Shown one piece after another: positions 35,074 through 44,307 of a stretch of DNA of 64,000 bases. Below the pieces are notes generated by a model that saw nothing but the letters and a program-made list of their open reading frames with translations, searched no databases and was not told where the DNA came from. The DNA is from JAJDYQ01 sp963662865 (lineage in GTDB: Bacteria > Pseudomonadota > Gammaproteobacteria > JAJDYQ01), in NCBI GenBank assembly GCA_963662865.1, contig OY759969.1, forward strand, positions 2,170,001 to 2,234,000. Reading direction: 5' to 3'. The position numbers and the translations under genes are program-made. The first letter of the stretch is position 1. Every line of letters starts with the position of its first letter.

Positions 35074-35380
35074 AACTTTCAGTGCATTTTCTGAAATATT
35101 TGTTCGGGATATACCGTGCTCAGGCCGCGAAATAACCTCTGGTCTTAATGAAGAGATAGGAACACCTTGACATCATAAAAAGACAGGGAGTCTAACAGAA
35201 ATCAGGCAGGATTCCTTTATTCAAGATACAGTAATTAGTCTCATAATTTCACGATCATCATCGATAGTATTTATGATGTCTGGCAATAAATTCATATGGT
35301 ATTGATCGCAGCTTAAATCGGGTTTCACATTCCGGACGCGAAAGCACTATAATATGCTCCTTTGACGGGTATTACTGTCA

Positions 35381-35842
35381 ATGACAGATACAGCATCCAA
35401 TATCACGACCGCAACTTTCCTGCGCAGATTCGGTGCGATGATGTACGATAGCCTGCTGTTAACTGCCTTACTGATGGTGATGGCTCTGCCAGTAGTCGTT
35501 ACTGTCGGGGGAAACAGTGAATTTGTTAAAAGCCCGGCGTATACACTTTATTTATACGCCGTCAGCTTCCTGTTTTTTGGCTGGTTCTGGACCCACGGTG
35601 GGCAAACCCTGGGGATGCGTAGCTGGAAATTGCAGGTCGTCTGCGATGATGGCTTCGCGCTTGGCTGGGATAGCGCCCTGATACGTTTTTTGGGCGCGAC
35701 ATTATCCTTATGCCTGTTCGGTATCGGTTTTTTATGGATATTATTTAATTCTGAAAGATTGGCGTGGCATGACCGGCTTTCCAAAACCCATATTCTGTAC
35801 AATCCCTATCTGAGGGAGAGAAGAAAAATACCGACCGATTGA
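35381..35842 (+). CDS. RDD-family membrane protein
   Basis: 153 aa with the RDD pattern: RFGAMMYDSLLLTALLMVMA, a second membrane helix near residues 55-70, HGGQTLGMRSWKLQVV, then a third hydrophobic segment and ERLAWHDRLSKTHIL. Function of the family is largely unknown; some members are linked to ion antiport. It stands alone, divergent from pcnB. Confidence 0.85.
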   Translation: MTDTASNITTATFLRRFGAMMYDSLLLTALLMVMALPVVVTVGGNSEFVKSPAYTLYLYAVSFLFFGWFWTHGGQTLGMRSWKLQVVCDDGFALGWDSALIRFLGATLSLCLFGIGFLWILFNSERLAWHDRLSKTHILYNPYLRERRKIPTD

Positions 35843-35980
35843 TCAGGATTGAGGCGATCTATCCCATTCGGTATTATTGACTGTTACGGAACCTTCCATT
35901 ACCGTCCCGAAGCAGCATGGCATTCTTGAAATATCGAATCCAGCCTAATAGCAACGAACCCGCAGCGCTACGGAGCCAGC

Positions 35981-37435
35981 ATGTCAACAGACCATCAGGA
36001 AGTACGCGAACTTGCCAAAAAAGAGTACGAACACGGTTTTGTGACCAATATCAAGGCCGATACCCTGCCGCCCGGACTCAATGAAGATGTGGTCCGCGCA
36101 ATTTCTTCGAAGAAGGACGAGCCGGAATGGATGCTTGAATGGCGCCTGGATGCCTACGAAAAATGGCTGAAAATGGTGCCTCCACAATGGCCTCACCTGC
36201 ATATTCCACCGATTGATTATCAGGCCATTTCTTATTACTCTGCTCCAAAGCAGGGCGGTGGCCCAAAGAGCCTGGACGAAGTTGACCCCAAACTCCTGGA
36301 AACCTACGATAAACTGGGCGTTCCGCTGGAAGAACAAAAGATACTGGCAGGCGTCACCGATATAGCGGTAGACGCGGTATTTGATTCGGTTTCAGTGAAA
36401 ACCACTTTCACCAAACAGCTTAAAGAAGCTGGCGTTATTTTCTGTTCCATCTCAGACGCCATACACAACCACCCCGCTTTGGTGAAGCAGTACCTAGGGG
36501 CGGTCGTTCCCAAGACTGACAATTATTATGCCGCCCTGAACTGTGCGGTATTTACTGATGGTTCCTTCGTGTACATCCCCAAAAATACACGCTGCCCCAT
36601 GGAGCTATCCACTTATTTTAGAATTAACGCAAAAAATACCGGCCAGTTTGAGCGCACCCTGATTGTGGCCGAAGAAGGTTCCTATGTGTCTTATCTGGAA
36701 GGCTGTACCGCACCCATGCGGGACGAGAACCAGCTTCATGCGGCCGTCGTGGAGCTGATCGCCATGGAAAATGCGGAAATCAAGTATTCGACTGTACAGA
36801 ATTGGTATCCTGGTGATGAAACCGGAAAAGGTGGTATTTATAACTTTGTCACCAAGCGTGCCGAATGCCGCGGAGACAATTCCAAAGTATCCTGGACCCA
36901 GGTTGAAACCGGTTCGTCAATCACCTGGAAATACCCTTCCTGTGTTCTTAAGGGCAATAATTCAGTCGGAGAGTTCTATTCTGTCGCTCTTTCCAGTCTA
37001 AGCCAGCAGGCTGATACCGGCACCAAGATGGTTCATCTTGGTAAGAATACCTCCAGTACTATTGTCTCCAAAGGTATTTCAGCCATGAAGGGTCAGAATG
37101 CCTATCGTGGTTTGGTTCGGATCAACAAAAATGCTGAAAATGCACGCAACTACACGCAATGTGATTCACTGCTACTCGGTGATACTTGTGGAGCACATAC
37201 CTTTCCGTACATGGAGGTGAAAAATCCAACTGCCAGGGTAGAGCATGAGGCGACAATCTCCAAAATTGGTGAAGACCAGTTGTTTTACTGCCGACAGCGT
37301 GGCATCTCCGAAGAGGATGCCGTGTCCATGATTGTCAATGGCTTCTGCAAGGAAGTATTTAAGGAACTGCCCATGGAGTTTGCGGTAGAGGCACAGAAGC
37401 TCCTTAGTATATCGCTTGAGGGTGCAGTCGGATAA
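35981..37435 (+). CDS. sufB: Fe-S cluster assembly scaffold SufB
   Basis: 484 aa. Features ILAGVTDIAVDAVFDSVSVK, FVYIPKNTRCPMELSTYFRI, SYVSYLEGCTAPMRDENQLH and GDTCGAHTFPYMEVKNPTAR (candidate cluster ligand region). Central part of the SufBC2D scaffold. First gene of sufB-sufC-sufD-sufT-like; no sufS, sufE or regulator gene is adjacent, so a cysteine desulfurase must be encoded elsewhere. Confidence 0.97.
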   Translation: MSTDHQEVRELAKKEYEHGFVTNIKADTLPPGLNEDVVRAISSKKDEPEWMLEWRLDAYEKWLKMVPPQWPHLHIPPIDYQAISYYSAPKQGGGPKSLDEVDPKLLETYDKLGVPLEEQKILAGVTDIAVDAVFDSVSVKTTFTKQLKEAGVIFCSISDAIHNHPALVKQYLGAVVPKTDNYYAALNCAVFTDGSFVYIPKNTRCPMELSTYFRINAKNTGQFERTLIVAEEGSYVSYLEGCTAPMRDENQLHAAVVELIAMENAEIKYSTVQNWYPGDETGKGGIYNFVTKRAECRGDNSKVSWTQVETGSSITWKYPSCVLKGNNSVGEFYSVALSSLSQQADTGTKMVHLGKNTSSTIVSKGISAMKGQNAYRGLVRINKNAENARNYTQCDSLLLGDTCGAHTFPYMEVKNPTARVEHEATISKIGEDQLFYCRQRGISEEDAVSMIVNGFCKEVFKELPMEFAVEAQKLLSISLEGAVG

Positions 37436-37482
37436 TCACGCAGGTCATCAGATCTGCTCCAGTTTCTATTGAGACATTCAAT

Positions 37483-38229
37483 ATGATTGAAATCAAAAAT
37501 TTACATGTCAGCACTGACGGAAAAGAAATTCTGAAAGGCCTCAGCCTGTCGGTTGATGCCGGCGAAGTCCATGCCATTATGGGGCCCAACGGTTCCGGTA
37601 AAAGCACGCTTTCTTATGTACTGTCGGGTCGCGAAGGCTACACTGTGACCAGTGGTAGCGTCGCATACGAAGGCAAGAATCTGCTGGAGATGGAAGCCGA
37701 TGAACGTGCCTGCGAAGGAATATTCCTGGCCTTTCAGTATCCGGTCGAGATTCCTGGTGTAAACAGCAGTTACTTCCTGAAAGCGGCTGTAAACGCCAAG
37801 CGTAAATACCGTGGTGAGCCCGAGATGAATGCCATGGAGTTCATGAAGCTCATTAAGGAAAAAATGCAGATTGTAGAAATGAAGCAGGAGTTACTGGCTC
37901 GCTCAGTAAACGAAGGTTTCTCAGGTGGTGAAAAAAAACGTAATGAAGTTTTTCAGATGGCCGTTTTGGAGCCCAGGCTGGCTATTCTGGATGAGACTGA
38001 CTCTGGTCTGGATATTGACGCACTACGCATTGTCGCAAGTGGCGTAAACGCGCTACGCAACGAAGAGCGCTCCATGATCGTTGTTACCCACTATCAGCGG
38101 CTGCTGGACTACATTCAGCCAGACTATGTTCACGTTCTTGCAGATGGTGTCATTATAAAATCCGGAGACAGGAAACTGGCGCTGGAATTAGAGAAAAAAG
38201 GTTACAGTTGGCTGGACAAGTCGGCATGA
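37483..38229 (+). CDS. sufC: Fe-S cluster assembly ATPase SufC
   Basis: 248 aa ABC ATPase. Walker A GPNGSGKSTLSYVLSG, signature FSGGEKKRNEVFQM, Walker B LAILDETDSGLDIDALRIVA. The altered D-loop of SufC (ETDSGLDID) is present. Powers the SufBCD scaffold. The stop overlaps the sufD start (ATGA). Confidence 0.97.
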   Translation: MIEIKNLHVSTDGKEILKGLSLSVDAGEVHAIMGPNGSGKSTLSYVLSGREGYTVTSGSVAYEGKNLLEMEADERACEGIFLAFQYPVEIPGVNSSYFLKAAVNAKRKYRGEPEMNAMEFMKLIKEKMQIVEMKQELLARSVNEGFSGGEKKRNEVFQMAVLEPRLAILDETDSGLDIDALRIVASGVNALRNEERSMIVVTHYQRLLDYIQPDYVHVLADGVIIKSGDRKLALELEKKGYSWLDKSA

Positions 38230-39581
38230 ATAGCATCATTGAGCATTATTGCGGCGAGCATGCGGCAATAAAAGACCAGCTACCGGGCGCTAGCCTGAAC
38301 TGGCTGAATGCCTCCCGCGATGTTGCCTTGGCCACATTCGAGGAGAAAGGCTTCCCCGATCTCAAAATTGAAGACTGGAAATACACCGATGTACGTCCGA
38401 TTGAAAAACGCTTATTCAAGCTAGCGCAGAAGGCTAATCATCCGATTGATGCCGCCACTATTAATACTTGCCTGTGCAAGGATATGGCCTGTCATCTTAT
38501 GGTGTTTGTGGACGGACGGTATTCGCAGAACCTGTCCGACCCGGGAAGCTCTGCCGGGCTGGTCGCTATCAAGGACCTGCGTACTGCGCTGACTGAAGAT
38601 GCTGATGTACTGGAAGCCAACCTTGGTAAAATCGCCGACGCATCGAAAAGTGGTTTTTCGGCGCTTAATATGGCTTTAATGAATGATGGTGCTTATATCC
38701 ATATTGCTGACAACGCTTCGCTGGAATTGCCGATTCACCTGATGTTCTTCTCATCAGGCAAGGAACAGACAATCACTAGCCAAGCCCGCATTCTGATCAT
38801 GGCCGGTGCCGGTAGTCAGGCCAAAGTTATTGAAAGCTATCATTCTGTTACCGACAATGTTTACTTTAACAACATTACCACAGAGATTAAGACAGGGGAA
38901 AACGCAAGTATAGAGCACTACAAGCTGCAGCAGGAAAACAACAAGGCATTTCATATCGCCACTCTGCAGGTGGATCAGGCCAAGGACAGTACATTTACCT
39001 CTTTTTCCATATCTATGGGGGCACGAATCGCACGTAACGATATCAACGCTTGGATGGGTGACGAAGGGGCGACTTGTAATCTGTACGGTTTATACATCAC
39101 CGAAGGTCGTCAGCACTCTGACTTCCACACTAGGATTGATCACGTCAAACCACATTGCAACAGCAGTGAGTTCTACAAGGGCATACTGGATGGTCATTCT
39201 CGTGCTGTGTTTAATGGTCAGGTTCATATCTATCCTGATGCGCAGAAATCTGCGGCTGAACAGGGAAACAACAATCTGCTGTTATCTCGAAATGCTGAAG
39301 TCGATACCAAGCCACAATTAGAAATCCATGCAGATGATGTGACGGCATCACACGGTGCAACTGTCGGGCAACTGGATGATGACATGATGTTTTACCTGCG
39401 CTCCCGTGGTATTGATTACAACTCGGCACAGGCCCTGCTCGTCTATGGTTTTGCTCACGACATTGTTGAAAAGATGACTATCGAATCACTTAGATATTAC
39501 CTGGAAGTCGCTTTAGTAAAACGCATTCCAAACGTCGGCCAGCTCAGCGAGCTTGTAGAAAAACATCCTCGTTTTTTATGA
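38226..39581 (+). CDS. sufD: Fe-S cluster assembly protein SufD
   Basis: 451 aa from the ATG overlapping the sufC stop; a TTG further upstream is less likely. Features: DLKIEDWKYTDVRPIEKRLF at the N-terminus, then the beta-helix core with HSDFHTRIDHVKPHCNSSEF, FNGQVHIYPDAQKSAAEQGN and HGATVGQLDDDMMFYLRSRG, including the conserved His of this family. Partner of SufB in the SufBC2D complex. Confidence 0.96.
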   Translation: MNSIIEHYCGEHAAIKDQLPGASLNWLNASRDVALATFEEKGFPDLKIEDWKYTDVRPIEKRLFKLAQKANHPIDAATINTCLCKDMACHLMVFVDGRYSQNLSDPGSSAGLVAIKDLRTALTEDADVLEANLGKIADASKSGFSALNMALMNDGAYIHIADNASLELPIHLMFFSSGKEQTITSQARILIMAGAGSQAKVIESYHSVTDNVYFNNITTEIKTGENASIEHYKLQQENNKAFHIATLQVDQAKDSTFTSFSISMGARIARNDINAWMGDEGATCNLYGLYITEGRQHSDFHTRIDHVKPHCNSSEFYKGILDGHSRAVFNGQVHIYPDAQKSAAEQGNNNLLLSRNAEVDTKPQLEIHADDVTASHGATVGQLDDDMMFYLRSRGIDYNSAQALLVYGFAHDIVEKMTIESLRYYLEVALVKRIPNVGQLSELVEKHPRFL

Positions 39582-39892
39582 TGGATAAAGGCACATTAAA
39601 AGATCGGATTATTGAACAGCTAAGGACTGTTTATGACCCTGAGATCTCAGTCAATATTTATGATCTGGGGCTAATCTATCGTCTGGATATCGACGATGAG
39701 GCCAATGTTGAATGTGATATGACACTAACTACGCCCGGTTGTCCCGTTGCGCACACTTTCCCCGGTCAGGTTGAAACCAGAATCAAGGAAGTCGAAGGCG
39801 TGAGTGATGCCGAGGTGAATCTGGTCTGGGACCCTCCCTGGTCACAGGATAGTATAACGATGGAAGTTAAATTAGAATTAGGCCTGCTCTAG
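39578..39892 (+). CDS. SufT-like / PaaD-like MIP18-family (DUF59) Fe-S protein
   Basis: 104 aa. Entirely a DUF59 domain: DRIIEQLRTVYDPEISVNIY, DLGLIYRLDI, MTLTTPGCPVAHTFPGQVET and VNLVWDPPWSQDSITMEVK, with the conserved Cys in TTPGCP. Family members help mature Fe-S proteins. Its ATG overlaps the sufD stop, so it is the fourth gene of the suf operon and probably the SufT equivalent. Confidence 0.9.
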   Translation: MMDKGTLKDRIIEQLRTVYDPEISVNIYDLGLIYRLDIDDEANVECDMTLTTPGCPVAHTFPGQVETRIKEVEGVSDAEVNLVWDPPWSQDSITMEVKLELGLL

Positions 39893-40196
39893 CCTGCCTA
39901 TTATATGGGCAGCCAATTTTGAATTGCTTTTGCCATGGCGGCATCGTCAACAATCAGTACTTAGCGCTATCTAGGATAGCGGGTACAAGGACCATTCTTG
40001 TAATCAGTGCCCCGCAAAATTACTTCACAATAGAGTATAATCATGCACGGTGTGGTCGCCGTATCGCCTCCGATCAAGTGGAGAGAACAGGAATGGTCTT
40101 CATTTCGACCACTTGGGTCTCGCCGACAGGTGAGCCAGTGCTTCTCCTGTTGCCAGTGCGCTTCCCGGTTCAGTATAGCCTGAATAAGGTTTTCCC
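39893..40196. other. 304-bp region between suf operon and flippase
   Basis: No gene. A CTGCC/GGCAG pair just after the SufT-like stop is a weak terminator candidate. A TATAAT (40035-40040 region, in GAGTATAATC) could be the -10 box for the flippase gene. No ribosome-binding site of note precedes the flippase ATG. Confidence 0.4.
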
Positions 40197-41516
40197 ATGA
40201 TCTATTCCAGACTGCTGCGTGGGGGAATTTGGGAAATCACCATCCGATCCTTGGGCATAGGTGTTTTATTTGGTACCCATGTCATTCTAGCTAAATTTTT
40301 GCAGCCTGAGGAATTGGGAGCCTATTTTATTATTACTGGTATCTTAAGTTTGTTCGTATTATTGAATATTTTCGGTCTTTCAATTGTGGCGATTAACAGA
40401 ATTGCCGGTTATCGCGCCACAAAAGAGGAGCATAAAATTCGGCCTGTTATTCTAACTTTACTGCATTTTACATTACTCAACGGACTCATTATATCTGTAT
40501 TTTTTTATGTATTTATCGGGGAAAGTATTTTCCATAATATTTTTAACCTTGATATTAGTTCGCCGACAATGTTTTATATTACGCTAAATATTGTCGCCGG
40601 AGCCCTTATTAGCTTAATAGTAGCTTGTCATCGTGGGTTTCATGACATTCCTCGGGCCAGCTTCTTTGCTGTCCTGATGCCACAGACCCTCTTTTTCCTT
40701 GCACTGCTAATCTATCTGGTCAATTCTGAAACCCTTGGTATAGGTGATGTCTTTTTATACTTTTTACTCGCTAGAATCATAACTATACTGGTCTCTGCTA
40801 TGGCCCTTAGAAGTAAGCTCTCTCCTGATTCAGGAAACAATAGCTCAGAATCGCTGTCGAGTTTACTTGTGGTTTGCACTCCTATTGTCATTATCCATAG
40901 CGTATCGTTAGCTAATCAACAGGGTGCCTTGTGGCTGGCCGGCTTTTTTTTTGATGCGAATGCAGCCGCAATCTATGGCGTCGCACTTAAAGTGTTTGGG
41001 GTCACCATGTTAATTTATTCAGTTGTGTCATCTGTTATGTGGCCGACACTAGTGGAGCTCTATGAACAGAGGAATCTTGATGGGGCGCAGTCACTATCTC
41101 AAGTAATGGCATCAATAGTATCAGTATTTGCAATTATTTCATTCATACTGTTCGTTTTACTCGGAGAATCCATGCTGGCTTTAGTGTTCGGAGATGTCTA
41201 TGTTCAGGCATATGGATTACTGGTTGTCGTGTCACTGTTTTATGTTATACAATTATACTTTGGATTTGCGTCAGAAATATTATTTATAACGGGCCATGAG
41301 AAGGCTCTTCTAGTTATTACATTTTCGACTTCGTTAATTCGCATTTTACTGGCAGTCGCAATGATAGAGAGCATGGAGCTCTATGGGATTGTATTAGCCT
41401 GGGGGATAGGTTCAGTGTTGCAACAAGCCTGGTGTTGGTGCCGGGTAAAGTCCTTGACCAAAATTAAGTGTCACGCAAGTTATCAGTATAAAGCGATAGA
41501 AGATACTTCCTCATGA
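40197..41516 (+). CDS. Wzx-like polysaccharide flippase (MOP superfamily)
   Basis: 439 aa with about 12-14 hydrophobic segments spread along the length. The first portion (RGGIWEITIRSLGIGVLFGT) and the overall layout match oligosaccharide flippases of the Wzx/MurJ-like superfamily, which move lipid-linked glycans to the periplasmic face. AT-rich and isolated from glycosyltransferases. The closest glycan-related genes are the two ligase-like proteins 3 kb downstream. Confidence 0.8.
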   Translation: MIYSRLLRGGIWEITIRSLGIGVLFGTHVILAKFLQPEELGAYFIITGILSLFVLLNIFGLSIVAINRIAGYRATKEEHKIRPVILTLLHFTLLNGLIISVFFYVFIGESIFHNIFNLDISSPTMFYITLNIVAGALISLIVACHRGFHDIPRASFFAVLMPQTLFFLALLIYLVNSETLGIGDVFLYFLLARIITILVSAMALRSKLSPDSGNNSSESLSSLLVVCTPIVIIHSVSLANQQGALWLAGFFFDANAAAIYGVALKVFGVTMLIYSVVSSVMWPTLVELYEQRNLDGAQSLSQVMASIVSVFAIISFILFVLLGESMLALVFGDVYVQAYGLLVVVSLFYVIQLYFGFASEILFITGHEKALLVITFSTSLIRILLAVAMIESMELYGIVLAWGIGSVLQQAWCWCRVKSLTKIKCHASYQYKAIEDTSS

Positions 41517-41791
41517 TAAGTAGAGTTCGGCATAGGTTGTCAGAAGTGACCTTCACAGTAGTTGTACAGCAATTCTCCATTCTTAGGTGGACTTAACTGC
41601 CGTAGGTTACGCCGCCAAGGGAGGTTCTCGTAAGCTGCCCTGTCAAGTGGGCGGTTCAAAAAAGGCTTGGAGTTCTCAAGAGACTCAGAGGGAGCTATGC
41701 CTTCGAGCGAATCGCCCCGGGATGGTCGGAGCTCCGTTAGCTTGGGCCATGCTGCTTTGCATAACCGGGCCCGAGATAGCCGGCGAAGTAG

Positions 41792-42421
41792 CTATTCCCG
41801 AGTGTTTATATTTTTTATGCCACGGCTTTTCAATAAGTTGATCACACTTTCAACACAGTCTTCTACCGAGTCATTTGCTGTATCAAGCTCAAGTTCAGGG
41901 TACTTGGGTTTTTCATATGGTGAGGATATACCGGTATAGTTCCCTATCTTTCCTGCGCGTGCCTTGGCGTAAAGCCCTTTCACATCACGTTGTTCACAAA
42001 CTTCCAATGAGGCATTGCAGTAAATCTCCAGAAAGTCGCCATGGGGCACTGTTGAACGTATTTGCTGGCGGTCATTGCGAAATGGTGAGATAAATGCTGT
42101 AATGGTAATTATTCCCGCTTCCAGGAATAGCTTTGCCATTTCACCTATGCGGCGTAGGTTCTCGTGCCGGTCTTCCTCAGAGAAGGTCAAATCTGAACAC
42201 AGGCCATGCCTGACATTATCGCCGTCAAATACGAAGCTTCTGCAACCAGTCTCGTACAAACAGCTTTCTAGAGCATGAGCGATTGTAGATTTGCCGGAAC
42301 CCGATAAGCCGGTTAACCAGACAATAGCGCTTCGGTGACCATTAAGTTCCTTTCGCATCTCGCGAGTTATCAAAGCCTGATGCCAGATAACGTCAGGTTC
42401 ATTAAGGTAAGAGCGTGGCAT
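41792..42421 (-). CDS. cysC: adenylylsulfate kinase (APS kinase) CysC
   Basis: 209 aa from the ATG at 42421. The longer frame upstream runs through the tRNA-Arg gene and is not used. P-loop IVWLTGLSGSGKSTIAHALE, VFDGDNVRHGLCSDLTFSEE, then FISPFRNDRQQIR, FLEIYCNASLEVCEQRDVKG and YEKPKYPELELDT. Phosphorylates APS to PAPS. Neither cysN/cysD nor a PAPS reductase adjoins it, so PAPS may serve sulfotransfer (for example onto glycans) rather than assimilation; this is inference. Confidence 0.95.
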   Translation of the reverse strand: MPRSYLNEPDVIWHQALITREMRKELNGHRSAIVWLTGLSGSGKSTIAHALESCLYETGCRSFVFDGDNVRHGLCSDLTFSEEDRHENLRRIGEMAKLFLEAGIITITAFISPFRNDRQQIRSTVPHGDFLEIYCNASLEVCEQRDVKGLYAKARAGKIGNYTGISSPYEKPKYPELELDTANDSVEDCVESVINLLKSRGIKNINTRE

Positions 42422-42467
42422 AGTCAATTGCCTTCTTAGCACCAAAATAGCGAGGATAAACTCAAAA

Positions 42468-42545
42468 TGGCGCGCCCGGAAGGATTCGAACCTCCGACCA
42501 CCTGGTTCGTAGCCAGGTACTCTATCCAAGCTGAGCTACGGGCGC
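42468..42545 (-). tRNA. tRNA-Arg(ACG)
   Basis: Minus strand folds as a complete cloverleaf: acceptor GCGCCCG/CGGGCGC, D-arm GCTC...GAG, anticodon arm with loop containing ACG, T-loop GTTCGAATC, and encoded CCA. The discriminator base is G. It reads CGN arginine codons through inosine at position 34. It lies 46 bp upstream of cysC on the same strand. Confidence 0.96.
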
Positions 42546-42967
42546 ATTATAAAAGGGAGAGCATTGTGGGTACGTGGCGTTCCGATGTCAAGAAATGAGC
42601 GTACGGAGGTGGTTCAAAGTCGTAAATGGTAATTGATGAAGCCATCCATAGCTATCCTGTCCTGTTCATTTCCCCTGGACTCAAGGACGGCAGGCTAGTC
42701 GCTATAATATGGCAGAAGCTCTGGAAGAAATCCGTGTTCCTATTAATGGTATATCCTACCGATCTGAATCGTCTGGTTCAGACATCTGGTGCTGTACCAT
42801 TTGTGGACCAGGGCAAATATAATTGAGCACATTGGTGGCACTATGCTGTTGAAGGTTATTGAACCCTGCAAAACCTGATTTGCTTACTCGCAATTGGTAC
42901 AAAGAATCAGTAAACTATGTCGCTATTGCCCACAGGGTACTTTTTGGCGTAAAAATCGGGGAGTCCC
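42546..42967. other. 422-bp region between tRNA-Arg and fdxA
   Basis: No supported gene. A 37-codon frame at 42709-42822 with a CCTIC motif is open just after a TATAAT-like box, but has no ribosome-binding site or recognisable relative. Promoters for tRNA-Arg (minus) and fdxA (plus) should lie here. An upstream GGGG stretch near 42960 may act as the fdxA ribosome-binding site. Confidence 0.4.
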
Positions 42968-43291
42968 ATGACATTCGTTGTCTTGGAAAATTGCATTATG
43001 TGTAAGCATACAGACTGTGTCGAGGTCTGCCCTGTGGATTGTTTTCACGAAGGTCCCAATTTTCTGGTCATTGACCCGGACGAATGCATTGATTGCACAT
43101 TGTGTGAACCAGAGTGCCCTATTGAGGCCATTGTTTCGGAAGACGATCTTCCACCGGACCAGGAACATTTACTCAAACTCAATGCGGAATTATCCCGGGT
43201 GTGGCCGGTTATCAATCAAATGAAGGAATCCATGCCGGATGCAGATGAATGGCAGGGCAAACCCGGTAAACTGGAATTACTGGAACGATAG
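42968..43291 (+). CDS. fdxA: 7Fe/8Fe ferredoxin FdxA
   Basis: 107 aa. The N-terminal cluster motif ENCIMCKHTDCVEVCPVDCF and the second CIDCTLCEPECPIEAI carry the ligands for a [3Fe-4S] and a [4Fe-4S] cluster, as in Azotobacter FdI-type FdxA. The C-terminal extension (about 50 residues) is typical. A low-potential electron carrier. The thioredoxin-like CnoX gene follows by 18 bp. Confidence 0.95.
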   Translation: MTFVVLENCIMCKHTDCVEVCPVDCFHEGPNFLVIDPDECIDCTLCEPECPIEAIVSEDDLPPDQEHLLKLNAELSRVWPVINQMKESMPDADEWQGKPGKLELLER

Positions 43292-43309
43292 TCAGAGCGG
43301 GTGCTTGAA

Positions 43310-44173
43310 ATGGTCAACTCACCCTATATTTTTGAAGGAACCCTCGAGAATTTCCGGCAGCTAGTGATTGACGGTTCAAATGAGCGCCCGGTCCTCGTTG
43401 ATTTCTGGGCAGCGTGGTGTAATCCCTGTCAAATGCTACTACCTATTGTGACCGGACTTGCCGAGGAATATCAGGGCAAATTTCATCTGGCCAAGGTGAA
43501 TTCCGATGAGCAACAGGAACTCGCCGCCCAATTCGGGGTTCGCAGCCTACCTACTCTAAAACTTTTTTATAAAGGCAAGACCGTCGAAGAAATCATGGGT
43601 GCGCAGCCGGAAACTGTTTTGCGAGAATTGCTTGATCAGTATATCGAACGGGAATCCGATCAAATAGTGCAGCAGGCGATGTTGCTTACCCAGCGTAATG
43701 AACTCGAACAAGCGAGAACTCTGTTGATACAGGCAATGCAGGATGATCCCGGGAATAAACGCACACCCCTGGCTCTGGCACGATTAACCATGATGATGGG
43801 GCATCATGCGGAAGCAGAAAAAATAATCTTGAAGCTATCCCGGGACCAGCGTGATAGCGACGAAGCAAAAGAACTCGAGGCCCAAATTCAGCTTGCTATT
43901 ACCGTACAGGACAGCCCCAAACCGAATGAGTTAGAACAAAAAATCATGGCAAATCCGGATGACCTTGAAAGTCGCTATCTACTTTCTGCCTGGCGAGCAC
44001 TCGAAGGTGGCTATGAACCCGCTCTGCAACAGTTACTTGAAATTATACGAAAAGACCGAAATTGGAATGAGGAAGCCGGCCGTAAAAGAATGCTGACTAT
44101 TTTCGATTTACTACGTGGTGAAGATGAGCTGGCAGGTCGTTATCGCCGTCAGATGTTTAATCTCCTTCACTAG
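43310..44173 (+). CDS. cnoX: chaperedoxin CnoX (YbbN-like), thioredoxin plus TPR
   Basis: 287 aa from the ATG at 43310; an in-frame GTG lies at 43301. Thioredoxin domain with LVDFWAAWCNPCQMLLPI, thus a CXXC active site unlike the inactive SXXC of E. coli CnoX. VRSLPTLKLFYKGKTVEEIM supplies the cis-Pro. Residues about 120-285 are TPR-like helices. Such proteins protect substrates during oxidative stress and deliver them to GroEL. Confidence 0.9.
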   Translation: MVNSPYIFEGTLENFRQLVIDGSNERPVLVDFWAAWCNPCQMLLPIVTGLAEEYQGKFHLAKVNSDEQQELAAQFGVRSLPTLKLFYKGKTVEEIMGAQPETVLRELLDQYIERESDQIVQQAMLLTQRNELEQARTLLIQAMQDDPGNKRTPLALARLTMMMGHHAEAEKIILKLSRDQRDSDEAKELEAQIQLAITVQDSPKPNELEQKIMANPDDLESRYLLSAWRALEGGYEPALQQLLEIIRKDRNWNEEAGRKRMLTIFDLLRGEDELAGRYRRQMFNLLH

Positions 44174-44307
44174 AGAGTCAGGATCAAGTTCAATTGTTAT
44201 GGACAAGTCAAAATCGGTGACCGTGCATTCCATAGGTCATCGCGCTCTCTATCCCCGAAATACGTGAGATAATTGGCTTTGATTGTTGTTAGCTTCAACT
44301 GAATTTT

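Noticed and set aside
41587..41939. Plus-strand frames between the flippase and cysC
   Set aside because: They run antisense into cysC, have no ribosome-binding site and no recognisable product.
42422..42529. N-terminal extension of CysC
   Set aside because: The extension is the translation of the tRNA-Arg gene.
42709..42822. 37-codon frame with a CCTIC motif before fdxA
   Set aside because: Too short, no ribosome-binding site, and no known relative; the TATAAT-like box before it is more likely part of a promoter.
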